The notes under the pieces are model-generated. The model did no database searches. It had not been told where the DNA came from and saw only the letters and a program-made list of their open reading frames with translations. From assembly GCA_034423115.1 (NCBI GenBank), contig DAOUJD010000044.1, positions 62,001 through 126,000 of the forward strand: a stretch of DNA of 64,000 bases, in the 5' to 3' direction. The stretch is from Bin87 sp034423115 (GTDB lineage Bacteria > Chloroflexota > Dehalococcoidia > Lucifugimonadales > UBA3495). Both the position numbers and the translations under genes were made by a program. Shown here piece by piece: positions 43,526 to 52,176 of this stretch (position 1 is the stretch's first letter; the number at the start of each line of letters is the position of its first letter).

Positions 43526-44563
43526 TCAGTTCTCTACCGCCGCCGCGCCGACCAGTTGGTACAGGAGGGCCATGCGTATAGCGACGCCGTTGGTGACTTG
43601 TTCCTCGATCAGGGAGCGCTCGCCGTGGGCCAGGCTGCTGCTGACCTCGATGCCTTCGTTCATTGGGCCCGGGTGCATCAGCAGGGCGTCGGGATTGGCG
43701 CGGGCCATGCGAGCGTCGTTGACCTGCCAGCGGCGGATGTACTCTCGTAGGCTGGGAAAGAAGCCGCGCTGCTGGCGTTCCGATTGCAACCGCAGCGCCA
43801 TCACCAGGTGGGCTCCGTCGATGGCGGCATCAAGGTCGGGTTCGACGGACACATTAGCCAGGGGGTTGGCGACGCCGTTGCTGCCGGCCGCCGATCCCCA
43901 GCCCCCGGCGGTGAACGGATCCGGCATGAGCGTGGGAGGGCCCGAAAGCACGACCCGAGAGCCCGCTTTCACGAACCCCCACACGGCGGAGCGAGCGACC
44001 CGGCTGTGCAGCACGTCGCCGACGATCACCACCTTGCGGCCAGCGAGTCCTCCCAGGTGGTCGCGGGCAGTGTAGAGGTCGAGCAGTCCCTGGGTCGGGT
44101 GAGCGTGAGCGCCGTCGCCGGCGTTAATGACCGCGACATTCTTTAGGTTGCGGGCCAGAAAGTGGGGAGCGCCGGCGTGGGGGTGGCGGACCACGATCAC
44201 ATCCACGCCCATTGCCTGCAAGGTCAAGCCGGTGTTCAGTAGAGATTCGCCCTTCTCGATGCTGCTGGCGGACGCGGTCATGTTGATCACGTCGGCGCTT
44301 AATATCTTTCCGGCCTCTTCGAACGAGATGCGGGTCCGCGTGCTGGCTTCGTAGAACAGCGTAACGATCACGCGACCGCGGAGGGCCGGTACCTTTTTGA
44401 CGTCGCGCTCCAGCACGGCGCGCATGGCGGCAGCGTTGTCCAACGTCGCGGTGATCTCATCGGCGGTGAAATCGTCGAGGTCCAGGACGTGTCGACGCAG
44501 CCCTGGAACCGGAACGGCGTTTCCCTGGAATACCTCGGCGTCGTTTGATGCGGTCGCTACCAT
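43526..44563 (-). CDS. pyrB: Aspartate carbamoyltransferase catalytic subunit
   Basis: 345 residues. Condenses carbamoyl phosphate with aspartate. The carbamoyl-phosphate site FYEASTRTRISFEEAGKIL lies near 69-87 (STRT motif). HPTQGLLDLYTARDHLGGL near 155, VVIVGDVLHSRVARSAVWGF near 176, and HPGPMNEGIEVSSSLAHGE near 298 with its Pro-Met-Asn loop follow. An insert of about 20 residues (FTAGGWGSAAGSNGVANPLA) interrupts the aspartate domain, making it longer than average. Its start overlaps the pyrR stop by one base. Confidence 0.96.
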   Translation of the reverse strand: MVATASNDAEVFQGNAVPVPGLRRHVLDLDDFTADEITATLDNAAAMRAVLERDVKKVPALRGRVIVTLFYEASTRTRISFEEAGKILSADVINMTASASSIEKGESLLNTGLTLQAMGVDVIVVRHPHAGAPHFLARNLKNVAVINAGDGAHAHPTQGLLDLYTARDHLGGLAGRKVVIVGDVLHSRVARSAVWGFVKAGSRVVLSGPPTLMPDPFTAGGWGSAAGSNGVANPLANVSVEPDLDAAIDGAHLVMALRLQSERQQRGFFPSLREYIRRWQVNDARMARANPDALLMHPGPMNEGIEVSSSLAHGERSLIEEQVTNGVAIRMALLYQLVGAAAVEN

Positions 44564-45084
44564 CAGGCTGACTCCCGCTCGAGGATGGACACGTCGTCTA
44601 TACCGTCGGTTTCTATGAAGCGGACCCGTACTAATTCCATCTGCCGGGTGGGAATGTTCTTTCCGACGAAATCGGCGCGGATGGGCAACTCGCGGTGGCC
44701 CCGGTCCACCAGAGCGGCGACCTGGATCCGCAGCGGGCGGCCCAGGTCGCTGATGGCGTCCATTGCCGCTCGGATGGTGCGGCCGGTGTAGAGCACATCG
44801 TCAGCCAGCACCACTGTCCGCCCGGCCACGTCGACCGGCATGGTGGTGGGGCGCACGCGCATCCTGGGCCGTTCGGAAAGGTCGTCACGGTAGAGGTTGA
44901 TGTCCAACCGGCCTACCGGCACAGACACGTTTTCGGCGTGCTGAATGTGCTTGGATAGCCGTTCCGCCAACGGCACGCCCCGGGTGCGGATGCCGGCCAG
45001 CAACAAGCCCTCGGCTCCGCGGTTACGTTCCAGAATCTCGTGGAACATTCGGGTCACGGCGCGCCGAATTTCGTCGGCGTCCAT
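44563..45084 (-). CDS. pyrR: PyrR: pyrimidine operon attenuation protein / uracil phosphoribosyltransferase
   Basis: 173 residues from the ATG at 45084. The frame is open upstream, but the leader terminator lies there, so starts before 45164 are unlikely. Sequence: DEIRRAVTRMFHEILERNRG at the start, LLAGIRTRGVPLAERLSKHI near 25, PRPP-binding TVVLADDVLYTGRTIRAAMD near 89, and RGHRELPIRADFVGKNIPT near 128. In the family, PyrR binds the nascent leader RNA when UMP is high and forces termination. The binding site is present upstream. The missing first few residues versus B. subtilis PyrR leave the exact start uncertain. Confidence 0.95.
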   Translation of the reverse strand: MDADEIRRAVTRMFHEILERNRGAEGLLLAGIRTRGVPLAERLSKHIQHAENVSVPVGRLDINLYRDDLSERPRMRVRPTTMPVDVAGRTVVLADDVLYTGRTIRAAMDAISDLGRPLRIQVAALVDRGHRELPIRADFVGKNIPTRQMELVRVRFIETDGIDDVSILERESA

Positions 45085-45163
45085 GACCTGTCGCCCTGGC
45101 AGGTTCGACTCGTCAGACGCGACTGGGCCGGTGCGAACTTCTATGTTTTCTGCAGTGGCGATG

Positions 45164-45203
45164 AAAAAACCCTGCTGTGCCGGAAGACGTTCCGGCGGCA
45201 GGG
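45164..45203 (-). terminator. Attenuation terminator of the pyr leader
   Basis: On the minus strand: CCCTGC, then GCCGGAA-CGTC-TTCCGGC, then GCAGGG followed by TTTTTT. Inner 7-bp and outer 6-bp perfect stems and a six-T run make a strong intrinsic terminator 80 bases before the pyrR start. Confidence 0.88.
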
Positions 45204-45255
45204 TAGCGTACACCGCGCAGATGCGAGCGGTTTGCCCGATCCGGTTCACGCACAC

Positions 45256-45288
45256 GCTTTGCCAGCCTCGCCGGACTGTCTTAAAAGC
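45256..45288 (-). promoter_or_regulatory. PyrR-binding (anti-antiterminator) hairpin
   Basis: The minus strand reads AGTCCGGCGAGGCT at 45277-45264, a complete match to the PyrR loop consensus ARUCCNGNGAGGYU. It is closed by CAG/CTG and a lower GCTTT/AAAGC stem. The loop bases TCCGGCG can instead pair with CGCCGGA of the terminator 5' arm, giving the mutually exclusive antiterminator. Confidence 0.85.
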
Positions 45289-45310
45289 TGCGGATGATTT
45301 TCGTTACTCT

Positions 45311-45339
45311 ATGTTAACACTGGAGGCAGTGTTTGGGAA
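45311..45339 (-). promoter_or_regulatory. Promoter candidate of the pyr operon
   Basis: On the minus strand TTCCCA (45339-45334), 17-bp spacer, TAACAT (45316-45311). Transcription would begin about 15 bases before the PyrR hairpin. Confidence 0.4.
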
Positions 45340-45389
45340 TAGTTCTTTGACCGATTTCGTAAACTAATTTGCGAATTGCGTAATGCGAA

Positions 45390-47420
45390 TCAACCCGACA
45401 CCCGCTTGCGCCGGTTGTTGATGTAGTCCACCAACACGTACTCGCCCAGTTTCTCGCTGCTGCTGTAGAAGGCCCGGCCCCGGTTGATACGGGTCATGCG
45501 ATCCACGAAGTTCACCAACTGGTAGCTGTTTTCCAGCATGAAGGTGTTGATCACAATGCCCTCTTGAGTACACCGCCGTACCTCTTTCAAGGTTTCCAGC
45601 TCGGTGCGGTAGCTGGGCGGGTAGGCGAAGTAGGCCTGGTCACCCTCCAGGTGCGCCGTGGGTTCTCCGTCGGTGATCACGAGGATTTGGCGAGTGCCGC
45701 CCTTCTCGCGGGACAGGAGCTTGCGGGACAACATGAGCGCGTGGTGCAGGTTGGTGCCGGACACCCAGTTGTTCCAAGTTAGCCCGGCCAGGTCCTCCTC
45801 CTCCAGTTCGCGCGCGTAGTCGGAGAACCCCACCACGTGCAGGGTATCTCGGGGATACTGCTGGCGGATCAGGGCGAACAGGGCCAGCGTGACCTTCTTG
45901 GCCGCCGCCCAGTTGTTGAACAGACCCATGGATCGGCTCTGGTCGAGCAGAACGATGGTGGCCGCCCGGGTCATGTGCTCGTTGCGGTAGATCTCAAAGT
46001 CGTCGGGTCGCAGCTTCACCGGAACCTGCGGGCCGCCGCGCACGATGGCGTTTTTCACCGTGGTCTGCAGATCCAGTTGCAACGGATCGCCGAATTCGTA
46101 GGTCTTGGTGTCGCCCAACAGGTCGCCGCCGGCGCCGCGAGTATCCAGCTCGTGGTTGCCGATGCGGTCCTTCTTTAGTTGCTGGAACACCTCGCGCATT
46201 GCCTTCTGCCCGATGCGCCGGATCCCCCGGGCGGTGAGCGACAGGTCGTCGTCGCCGGTGATGTAGCCGGCGTCCTTGAGCATCTGGCGCAGGCGGTCCA
46301 TCTCCTCCCACGCGCGTCGGGCCTCCTCGCCCAGCAACTCCGCCAACTGCTCGGGATCAACGTCGTCGAGATTTCCGGTGCGCATGGCCTGCTGCAGCGA
46401 CTGCTCGAGCTGGTCCAGCGACTGCATCTGTTGCATCGCTTCCATAGCCTGCTCCAGCGTCATGCTGTCGTCGCCAAGGAACGGATACTGGCGGGCCAGG
46501 TCGTCGGGCGGCATGAGGGACTGCATCAGGCTGGCAAACTCGGACATTTCGTCCATCAGGCGCGGGTCCATGGCCGACTGCATGGCGTCTTCCAACTCAC
46601 GCCGGGCTTCGGGCGACAGGCTGTCCATGAGCGACTGCATCTGCGCCATCTGCTGCTGAATGCGCTCCATCAACTCTTCCAGGCTCTGCGGAGGGTCGTC
46701 GCCGAACATCGGCCCCCACTTTTGCATGAATTGCTCGAACCCGGGGTCGCGGCCCTCCATGTGGTCTCGGAGCATCTGGTTGAGGTCGCGCATCATTTCG
46801 CGCATGGCCTCCATCTGCTCCGGCGTCATGTTCTGTATCTGGTCGCGCATCTGATCGGACACGTTCTGGGCCATCTGGCTCTTCAGCATGTCCAGCAATT
46901 CCTGGAACTGCTGTTGGGCGTCGGGATCCATGAAGTCATATTCCATCAGCTCCTGGATCTGTCCGCCGATGCTGTTGGGCAGGTCGTCCAGCTTGTCCAG
47001 GTTGCGCTGGGCGCGTTCCTGCAACAGGCGATTCAACGCTCGCTGTTGCTCCTTGCCCTCCATGTCCTCCGGCTCGGGCCGGTCCGCCGCCTCGTCCAGC
47101 CGACGCTGAATACCCTCCCGCTCCGCCCGCAGGATGTTGTCCAGCCGTTCCTTGAGGTCATCCACCACCGAGTCCAGGTTGCTCTGCTGCAGCTGCTGGC
47201 GGCGCTGCTGCTTGAGTTGTTCCATCAACTGGCGCAGGTTGGGCATCTGGGAACCGTCGCGGTTCTGCATGCCGTTGCGGAACAGGTCGCGCAAAGCCCG
47301 GGCCAGGTCTCCGTGCTGCAGCAGGTCGTCCGACAGCGCGTCCATCAACTCGCTGGCGTCGATGTCGAAAATCTCCTGGGTGCCATCCCACTGGGAGTAG
47401 CGGTAGCGCTGATACAGCAT
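45390..47420 (-). CDS. VWA domain protein with long Met/Gln-rich helical region
   Basis: 676 residues from the ATG at 47420 (GGAGG upstream). Residues ~1-450 are charged, Gln/Met-rich predicted helix and coiled coil (for example MQQMQSLDQLEQSLQQAM). The C-terminal ~200 residues are a von Willebrand factor A domain. Its MIDAS motif is LLDQSRSMG (DxSxS, near 515), with VVGFSDYA, VSGTNLHHAL and ILVITDGEPTAH. Such proteins often work with a MoxR/magnesium-chelatase-type AAA ATPase, but none is encoded nearby. It lies 92 bp downstream of the isochorismatase-family gene. Confidence 0.85.
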   Translation of the reverse strand: MLYQRYRYSQWDGTQEIFDIDASELMDALSDDLLQHGDLARALRDLFRNGMQNRDGSQMPNLRQLMEQLKQQRRQQLQQSNLDSVVDDLKERLDNILRAEREGIQRRLDEAADRPEPEDMEGKEQQRALNRLLQERAQRNLDKLDDLPNSIGGQIQELMEYDFMDPDAQQQFQELLDMLKSQMAQNVSDQMRDQIQNMTPEQMEAMREMMRDLNQMLRDHMEGRDPGFEQFMQKWGPMFGDDPPQSLEELMERIQQQMAQMQSLMDSLSPEARRELEDAMQSAMDPRLMDEMSEFASLMQSLMPPDDLARQYPFLGDDSMTLEQAMEAMQQMQSLDQLEQSLQQAMRTGNLDDVDPEQLAELLGEEARRAWEEMDRLRQMLKDAGYITGDDDLSLTARGIRRIGQKAMREVFQQLKKDRIGNHELDTRGAGGDLLGDTKTYEFGDPLQLDLQTTVKNAIVRGGPQVPVKLRPDDFEIYRNEHMTRAATIVLLDQSRSMGLFNNWAAAKKVTLALFALIRQQYPRDTLHVVGFSDYARELEEEDLAGLTWNNWVSGTNLHHALMLSRKLLSREKGGTRQILVITDGEPTAHLEGDQAYFAYPPSYRTELETLKEVRRCTQEGIVINTFMLENSYQLVNFVDRMTRINRGRAFYSSSEKLGEYVLVDYINNRRKRVSG

Positions 47421-47512
47421 GGGCGACCTCCGGCCGCAGGTCCACCTTTGGCGGACGCGTGGCGGCGACAATGGGCGGATGATAACACAGGCCGCCTGCG
47501 CGGCCCGTGAGG

Positions 47513-48034
47513 CTACACCACCTGAGCGCCGAGGATGCGAGTGATGTGGCCCAAGGCCCAACGGTGCGCGTCTCCGTCGAATGACGCCACGCAATCCTCC
47601 GGGATCTCGACGGCGTAGTCGCGGTTGCGTGCGTCGGACGTGGTGTGCATCACGCAGATGTCGGTGCAAACGCCGCAGATGATCACCTTATCGGGGTTCA
47701 GGGCGGCCAACCGTTCCTCGAGGTCGGTGTTGAAAAACCCGCTGTACCGGTTCTTGGGCACTACGTTCGAGTCAGAGACCCACTCGTGGAGTTCGGGTAT
47801 CACCTCGGGCTCCTCGGTGCCGATGACGCAGTGCACCGGGAACATCTGGAACTCCAAGTCGTCCGGCAAGTGATGATCGGAAACGAAAAGGATGGCCGAT
47901 CCCGACTCCGACTCGCGCCTCAATAGATTGCGCACCGGTTCGATGATGCCGCGGGCGTCGTCGCCGCAGTACAGGTTGTGCCCGGGTTCCAAGAAACCGC
48001 GCACCATATCGACTACCAAAACTACGTTCGCCAT
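47513..48034 (-). CDS. Isochorismatase-family cysteine hydrolase
   Basis: 173 residues. The catalytic triad is in place: Asp in VVLVVDMVRGF (near 9), Lys in VVPKNRYSGFF (near 93) and Cys in IICGVCTDICVMHTTSDARN (near 122). The family includes nicotinamidases, isochorismatases and N-carbamoyl amidohydrolases. HHLPDDLEFQMFPVHCVIGTEE resembles nicotinamidase-type metal-site regions, but the substrate is not fixed. It precedes the VWA gene and follows a membrane-protein pair. Confidence 0.88.
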   Translation of the reverse strand: MANVVLVVDMVRGFLEPGHNLYCGDDARGIIEPVRNLLRRESESGSAILFVSDHHLPDDLEFQMFPVHCVIGTEEPEVIPELHEWVSDSNVVPKNRYSGFFNTDLEERLAALNPDKVIICGVCTDICVMHTTSDARNRDYAVEIPEDCVASFDGDAHRWALGHITRILGAQVV

Positions 48035-48069
48035 AACACACCACCTCCTGGAAATACTTTACCCGCAAA

Positions 48070-48573
48070 TCATCGACCGTCGGGGTTGAACGGTACACCG
48101 TCCACCAGCACCCGCTTGATGACCGCGTTGCCGGAATGGCTCAACGACACCACGACTTTTACGTCTTCGGCCCTTTCGACGATGTGGCCCGTACCTTCGG
48201 GCACAAAGAATGTACCGATGCCGAAATCGAGGCGGCGTCTATCGTTTACTGTACCTCTGATATACACTTCGTTCGCATCGGGTTCCCGTCTGGAATACCG
48301 GTCTGCACACCAAACCCTGCCGCACTCTTTCAGAGTCACATACATGGCGGCTCCCGGTGACACTTCCCACCAGCGTTCGGGCAATCGAGCAATCTCGTAG
48401 TCCAGGATGGCGTAGTCGCCCTGCAGCAACGAGCGGGGGTCAACCGGTACCGTCTGCAACGTGACCTCTCGCCCCTGCGTCAACGCCACCTGGCGCACGC
48501 TGGCGAAAACCACCAGCCCGATGACCTGGGCCGCCACCACCGCGAACAGCAAGATGGTCATGCGCCGGCTCAT
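48070..48573 (-). CDS. GDYXXLXY-motif membrane-anchored protein
   Basis: 167 residues. One N-terminal membrane helix (TILLFAVVAAQVIGLVVFASV) is followed by an extracytoplasmic domain with the naming motif in DPRSLLQGDYAILDYEI near 45-61. Proteins of this family are usually encoded next to a DUF2157/DUF4401 membrane protein. That is the case here, where the two genes overlap by 4 bp. Function unknown. Confidence 0.88.
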   Translation of the reverse strand: MSRRMTILLFAVVAAQVIGLVVFASVRQVALTQGREVTLQTVPVDPRSLLQGDYAILDYEIARLPERWWEVSPGAAMYVTLKECGRVWCADRYSRREPDANEVYIRGTVNDRRRLDFGIGTFFVPEGTGHIVERAEDVKVVVSLSHSGNAVIKRVLVDGVPFNPDGR

Positions 48574-49832
48574 GACGCTACCCCGGATTCACGCATTCGG
48601 CGCACCAGTCGTCGGCGCAGATATTCCATACCGAACCCGCCGGCCAGTAGGATCACGCCGGCCACGATGAACAACACCGACTGCTCCAGCAGGCCAAGCC
48701 CAAACTCGAAGTAGCGGGTGAACAGCGTTATCGCAAAAATAGGCACGGCCAGGTTGATGAGATAGGCGCGGTTCCAGCGATAGCCGGCGGCAATCATCGC
48801 CAGCACGCCGGCCAGCATCACCAGGTTGAACGCCCACCAGAGCCACTCGCCGCCGAACGCCAAGCCGAGCCACATCGCGGCGGCGATCAGCGCCATCGCG
48901 CCGACGGCTCCGACCTCCCACCAGATCTGGCCGGACCGTCGACCCAAATCCCGCCATGCAGCGACGCCCACCATGACCGCTGCGGCCAACCCCGCGATGC
49001 CCACAACCAACCAGAACTCTACGCCCAGCAACGAGAAGTTTGACGCCTGTCGGTCAATGCCCACCCGAAACTCGCTGAAACTGAAAAGGTAAATTGTCGC
49101 GCTCGCCATGAGCAAGCCGGCCAAGTCGTACATTCGCGCGAACGCCCGGGTATCGGGAAAACGCGCGTGCAAGCGTCCGGCTGCGAAAAGGAAGGCTCCC
49201 AGGACTAGCGCACCAGGGATCAACAGGATCGTTGCTTCGTTCCCCAAGTCGGGCACCCACTCCTGCGCCCGAAATCCCGCCGCCGCTAGGAACAGGATGA
49301 TGGATAGGCCCAACATCGCCCGGGAGCGGGTGATGTACGCCAACGGGATTACGCCCAAGAACCAGAGCGGGACCAGGTTGGGGTGGTTCACCGGTACATG
49401 ATAGGTCTGGGCGACCAGATGTATCGACGCCCCAAAGGCGATGGCTCCCAGTAGAATGATGGCGATGCCGATGCGCGGGTAGTCGAACCGGTAACCCAGG
49501 AACCATCCGATGACGTAGATCGCCGGCGTACCAACCACCATCATGGCGAGCTTGGCCAGCTTAGGGATCTCGGACCAGTTGGCGGCGATGAACGCGATGA
49601 TGCCCAGCCCGATGAGCACCGCGCCCATGATGGCAACGACGGTCACCACCCGGTTGCCGATGGCGCTTCCTGACGCGGCCGGAGCGTCCGATTCGTATCG
49701 GTCTCGGATCGCCTCGGCTTGCTCAGCGGTGATTATGCCGTCGGCCTGCCACTGTTGGAGCTCGGCGCGGAGCCGGATGGCAAACGCATCCCCCGTAGGC
49801 GCGGAATCGTGATTCGTCGAGTCGGCCGCCAT
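48570..49832 (-). CDS. DUF2157-family polytopic membrane protein
   Basis: 420 residues from ATG 49832. A soluble N-terminal domain (LRAELQQWQADGIITAEQAEAIRDRY, near 18-43) is typical of DUF2157. About eleven hydrophobic helices follow (VVTVVAIMGAVLIGLGIIAF, LAMMVVGTPAIYVIGWFLGY and onward). Its stop overlaps the start of the GDYXXLXY gene, a conserved pairing. No transport motif is visible. Function unknown. Confidence 0.85.
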   Translation of the reverse strand: MAADSTNHDSAPTGDAFAIRLRAELQQWQADGIITAEQAEAIRDRYESDAPAASGSAIGNRVVTVVAIMGAVLIGLGIIAFIAANWSEIPKLAKLAMMVVGTPAIYVIGWFLGYRFDYPRIGIAIILLGAIAFGASIHLVAQTYHVPVNHPNLVPLWFLGVIPLAYITRSRAMLGLSIILFLAAAGFRAQEWVPDLGNEATILLIPGALVLGAFLFAAGRLHARFPDTRAFARMYDLAGLLMASATIYLFSFSEFRVGIDRQASNFSLLGVEFWLVVGIAGLAAAVMVGVAAWRDLGRRSGQIWWEVGAVGAMALIAAAMWLGLAFGGEWLWWAFNLVMLAGVLAMIAAGYRWNRAYLINLAVPIFAITLFTRYFEFGLGLLEQSVLFIVAGVILLAGGFGMEYLRRRLVRRMRESGVAS

Positions 49833-49848
49833 CGCGCCAATCTCCAGC

Positions 49849-50223
49849 CTAGGGAGCGGGTTCGGAAACCACCACGCGACCACCCGCCCGGGCCGTGATG
49901 GCAATGTCGCTGTCCCATAGGAGGGACATGCCGATCAGAGGCCGGTCTGCGAGGGCAATCACCCGAATCCGACGGTTGCTGCCGTGCCAATCTACCGTTG
50001 CAGAGTAGGTTGGCGATTTTATTACCCGGCCGCCTGCTGTCGACAGCTCCATGTCCTGCCCGCGTTCGAGTCCCAAGGTTCTGATCAGGCTGGGCGGCAA
50101 TGACAGAAATTCGGTGAATCCGGTATCGATAACGGCTTCCACCTGGACAGCCTCACTCTCACCGTTCGAGATGGCAATGGTCAGCCGAGGCTCCCTGGGA
50201 TACGCGTTGACGTACCCTTGCAT
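49849..50223 (-). CDS. Retropepsin-like aspartyl protease-fold protein
   Basis: 124 residues from the ATG at 50223. The catalytic motif is EAVIDTGFTEFLSLPPSLIRTLGL near 27-50. A GGRVIKSPTYSATVDWHG segment and the second-lobe ADRPLIGMSLLWDSDIAI near 93 complete the small clan AA fold. Its ATG overlaps the preceding stop as TAATG, so it is translationally coupled to the isocitrate-lyase-family gene. Target unknown. It is a third member of this fold in the window, after those at 25017 and 25414. Confidence 0.8.
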   Translation of the reverse strand: MQGYVNAYPREPRLTIAISNGESEAVQVEAVIDTGFTEFLSLPPSLIRTLGLERGQDMELSTAGGRVIKSPTYSATVDWHGSNRRIRVIALADRPLIGMSLLWDSDIAITARAGGRVVVSEPAP

Positions 50224-51380
50224 TACAACTGTGCGGTTTCTCGCGAAACTACGTTGCCAACAGCAAAAGGAGCTGCGTGGCCAACCCGCATCAGGTACAC
50301 CGGATCGGCGTAACGATAATCGAGCCAACGCCGCTGTCCTTCATCTTCATCATGGAACAGTTCGTACTCTCCGGATTCGACGTTTATGATCATCAACTTG
50401 TCGCGGTCAGCTTCGGTGAGAGTCTGCTCAATACGGTCGTGGAAAATTCCCACTGCTCTGCGTTTGATGTCTTGGAAGCGACTGTCTTCAGCAGCGATTT
50501 CATTGCGATTAGCACCCGCCACCGCATACCCCGCGTCGCGGTCGAGCATCTCGGTCAGGCCCATCAGCTCGAAGGCATCGGTCAATGGCATCATCTGGCC
50601 GACCAGGTGCTCGGTGGTCCCTTTGGCCTTCAGTTCCTCCATCAAGCGCCCTACCGTGTAAGCTACCGACATGAACGCGCTGCCGGGAAAAATCACCATC
50701 TTGAACCCAAGGCGTTCCAACTCCGAGACGTTGAGCAGTGGGGATTTGCCTGTCTCCACGAAGTTGTAAAGCAGGGGGACGCTGGTGCGCGCCACGACCT
50801 CGGCGGCTTCCTCGGCGGAGCGTATCGCTTCTACGAACAGGGCGTCGGCGCCGGCCTCGGTGAACGCGTCGCAACGTCGCATGGTGTCGTCCCAGCCGGT
50901 CACCGCCAACGCGTCGGTGCGCACGATGATCGTGAAGTCGTCGTCGGTTCGAGCATCGACGGCGGCGCGAATCTTCTGCACCATCTCGTCGATGGGGACG
51001 ACGCGCTTGTCTTCTAGGTGTCCGCACCGCTTTGGAAACTGCTGGTCCTCGATGTGCACGGCGGCAACCCCGGTGCGCTCGTACTCGCGAATGGTCCGCC
51101 GGACGTTCATGGTGCCGCCGTAGCCGGTGTCCGCGTCTGCGATCACCGGAATCTCTACCGTTCCGGCGATGGAGGCAGCGTTCGCCAGCATCTCGGTCGC
51201 GGTGGCAAGGGCCAGGTCGGGGTAGCCAATCCGGGCCACCGACGTGCCCGCGCCGGTCATGTACACGGCGGGAAATCCGGTACGCTCGATGATGGCCGCG
51301 GTAAGGCAGTCATATGCGCCAGGCGCGGTGATGATGCCCGGTTCGTTCAGCAGTTGGCGGAATTGCTGGGTAGCGCGCAT
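50223..51380 (-). CDS. Isocitrate lyase/PEP mutase superfamily enzyme with extra C-terminal domain
   Basis: 385 residues. Residues 1-290 are the (beta/alpha)8 PEP mutase/isocitrate lyase fold: AGTSVARIGYPDLALAT near 43, VIADADTGYGGTMNVRRTI near 78 (metal Asp residues), AVHIEDQQFPKRCGHLEDK near 105 (the KRCG-H catalytic loop, with Cys) and RTDALAV near 153. It probably cleaves a 2-methylisocitrate-like or oxaloacetate-type acid. Residues ~305-385 (DKLMIINVESGEYELFHDE...YLMRVGHAAPFAVG) are not part of the fold. They resemble the short proteins that often precede retropepsin-like genes, so this may be a fusion. Confidence 0.85.
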   Translation of the reverse strand: MRATQQFRQLLNEPGIITAPGAYDCLTAAIIERTGFPAVYMTGAGTSVARIGYPDLALATATEMLANAASIAGTVEIPVIADADTGYGGTMNVRRTIREYERTGVAAVHIEDQQFPKRCGHLEDKRVVPIDEMVQKIRAAVDARTDDDFTIIVRTDALAVTGWDDTMRRCDAFTEAGADALFVEAIRSAEEAAEVVARTSVPLLYNFVETGKSPLLNVSELERLGFKMVIFPGSAFMSVAYTVGRLMEELKAKGTTEHLVGQMMPLTDAFELMGLTEMLDRDAGYAVAGANRNEIAAEDSRFQDIKRRAVGIFHDRIEQTLTEADRDKLMIINVESGEYELFHDEDEGQRRWLDYRYADPVYLMRVGHAAPFAVGNVVSRETAQL

Positions 51381-51395
51381 CGAATCGTCTCCAGG

Positions 51396-52160
51396 TTACG
51401 CGGTCAAGCCGCCGTCGATGGTTATGGTCTGCCCTGTGATGTAGCTTGCGGCGGGACTAACGAGGTACAGAACAGCGGATGCCACGTCTTCGGCGGAACC
51501 AAAGCGTGCGGCTGGTACGCGGGACAGCACCTGGCTTCGCTGATCTTCGTTGAGGTCGCCGGTCATTCCGCCGCCGTTATCCAACTCGATAAAACCGGGG
51601 GCGACCGCGTTGACGGTTACGTTGCGGCTGGCGACCTCGCGGGCAATGGCCTTAGCAAGCCCGATCTGTCCGGCCTTGGACGCCGCGTAGTTGGCCTGCC
51701 CAGGGTTGCCGGACAGCCCGACCACCGACGATACGTTGACAATCCTTCCGTAGCGTTGCCGGACCATCAGCGGAACCGCGAATCGGGTGGGCAAAAACGT
51801 GCCCCGCAGGTTAACCGTCAGCACCTCGTCCCAGTCGGTGGCGTTCATCCGCATCACCAGTCGGTCGCGGGTGATCCCGGCGTTGTTCACCAGGATGTCC
51901 AGGCGCCCCAGCCGGTCGGCCGTGGTCTTGACCACCGCTTCAGCGGCGTTCTCATCCGACACGTCGCCCGGCACCCGCAGGGCCTCGCCGCCAGCCGCCC
52001 TGATTTCGTCGATCACTCGATCCGCCGCGTCGGCGTTGCTCCGGTAATTGATGCCTACGGACGCTCCGGCGCCGGCCAGCGCTTTTGCAATCGCCGCGCC
52101 GATGCCACGGGACGAGCCCGTGATCAACGCAACCTGCCCACTCAAGTCAATCGTGTACAT
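51396..52160 (-). CDS. fabG: 3-oxoacyl-[acyl-carrier-protein] reductase (SDR)
   Basis: 254 residues from ATG 52160 (an ATG at 52187 would overlap plsX by 11 bp). NADPH-dependent reductase of the fatty acid cycle. Cofactor motif ALITGSSRGIGAAIAKAL near 11-28, NNAG near 89, and the catalytic Ser-Tyr-Lys set in VNVSSVVGLSGNPGQANYAASKAG near 137-160. The C-terminal SAEDVASAVLYLVSPAASYITGQTITIDGG is typical. Adjacency to plsX supports FabG over other SDRs. Confidence 0.9.
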   Translation of the reverse strand: MYTIDLSGQVALITGSSRGIGAAIAKALAGAGASVGINYRSNADAADRVIDEIRAAGGEALRVPGDVSDENAAEAVVKTTADRLGRLDILVNNAGITRDRLVMRMNATDWDEVLTVNLRGTFLPTRFAVPLMVRQRYGRIVNVSSVVGLSGNPGQANYAASKAGQIGLAKAIAREVASRNVTVNAVAPGFIELDNGGGMTGDLNEDQRSQVLSRVPAARFGSAEDVASAVLYLVSPAASYITGQTITIDGGLTA

Positions 52161-52176
52161 GGACGCACCTATTCCT

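Noticed and set aside
45085..45255. Longer pyrR start at 45255
   Set aside because: Would place the coding start upstream of the attenuation terminator and add residues not found in PyrR proteins.
46179..47510. 443-codon plus-strand frame opposite the VWA gene
   Set aside because: Leu/His/Gln-rich shadow of the coiled-coil-coding strand, without a ribosome-binding site or homology.
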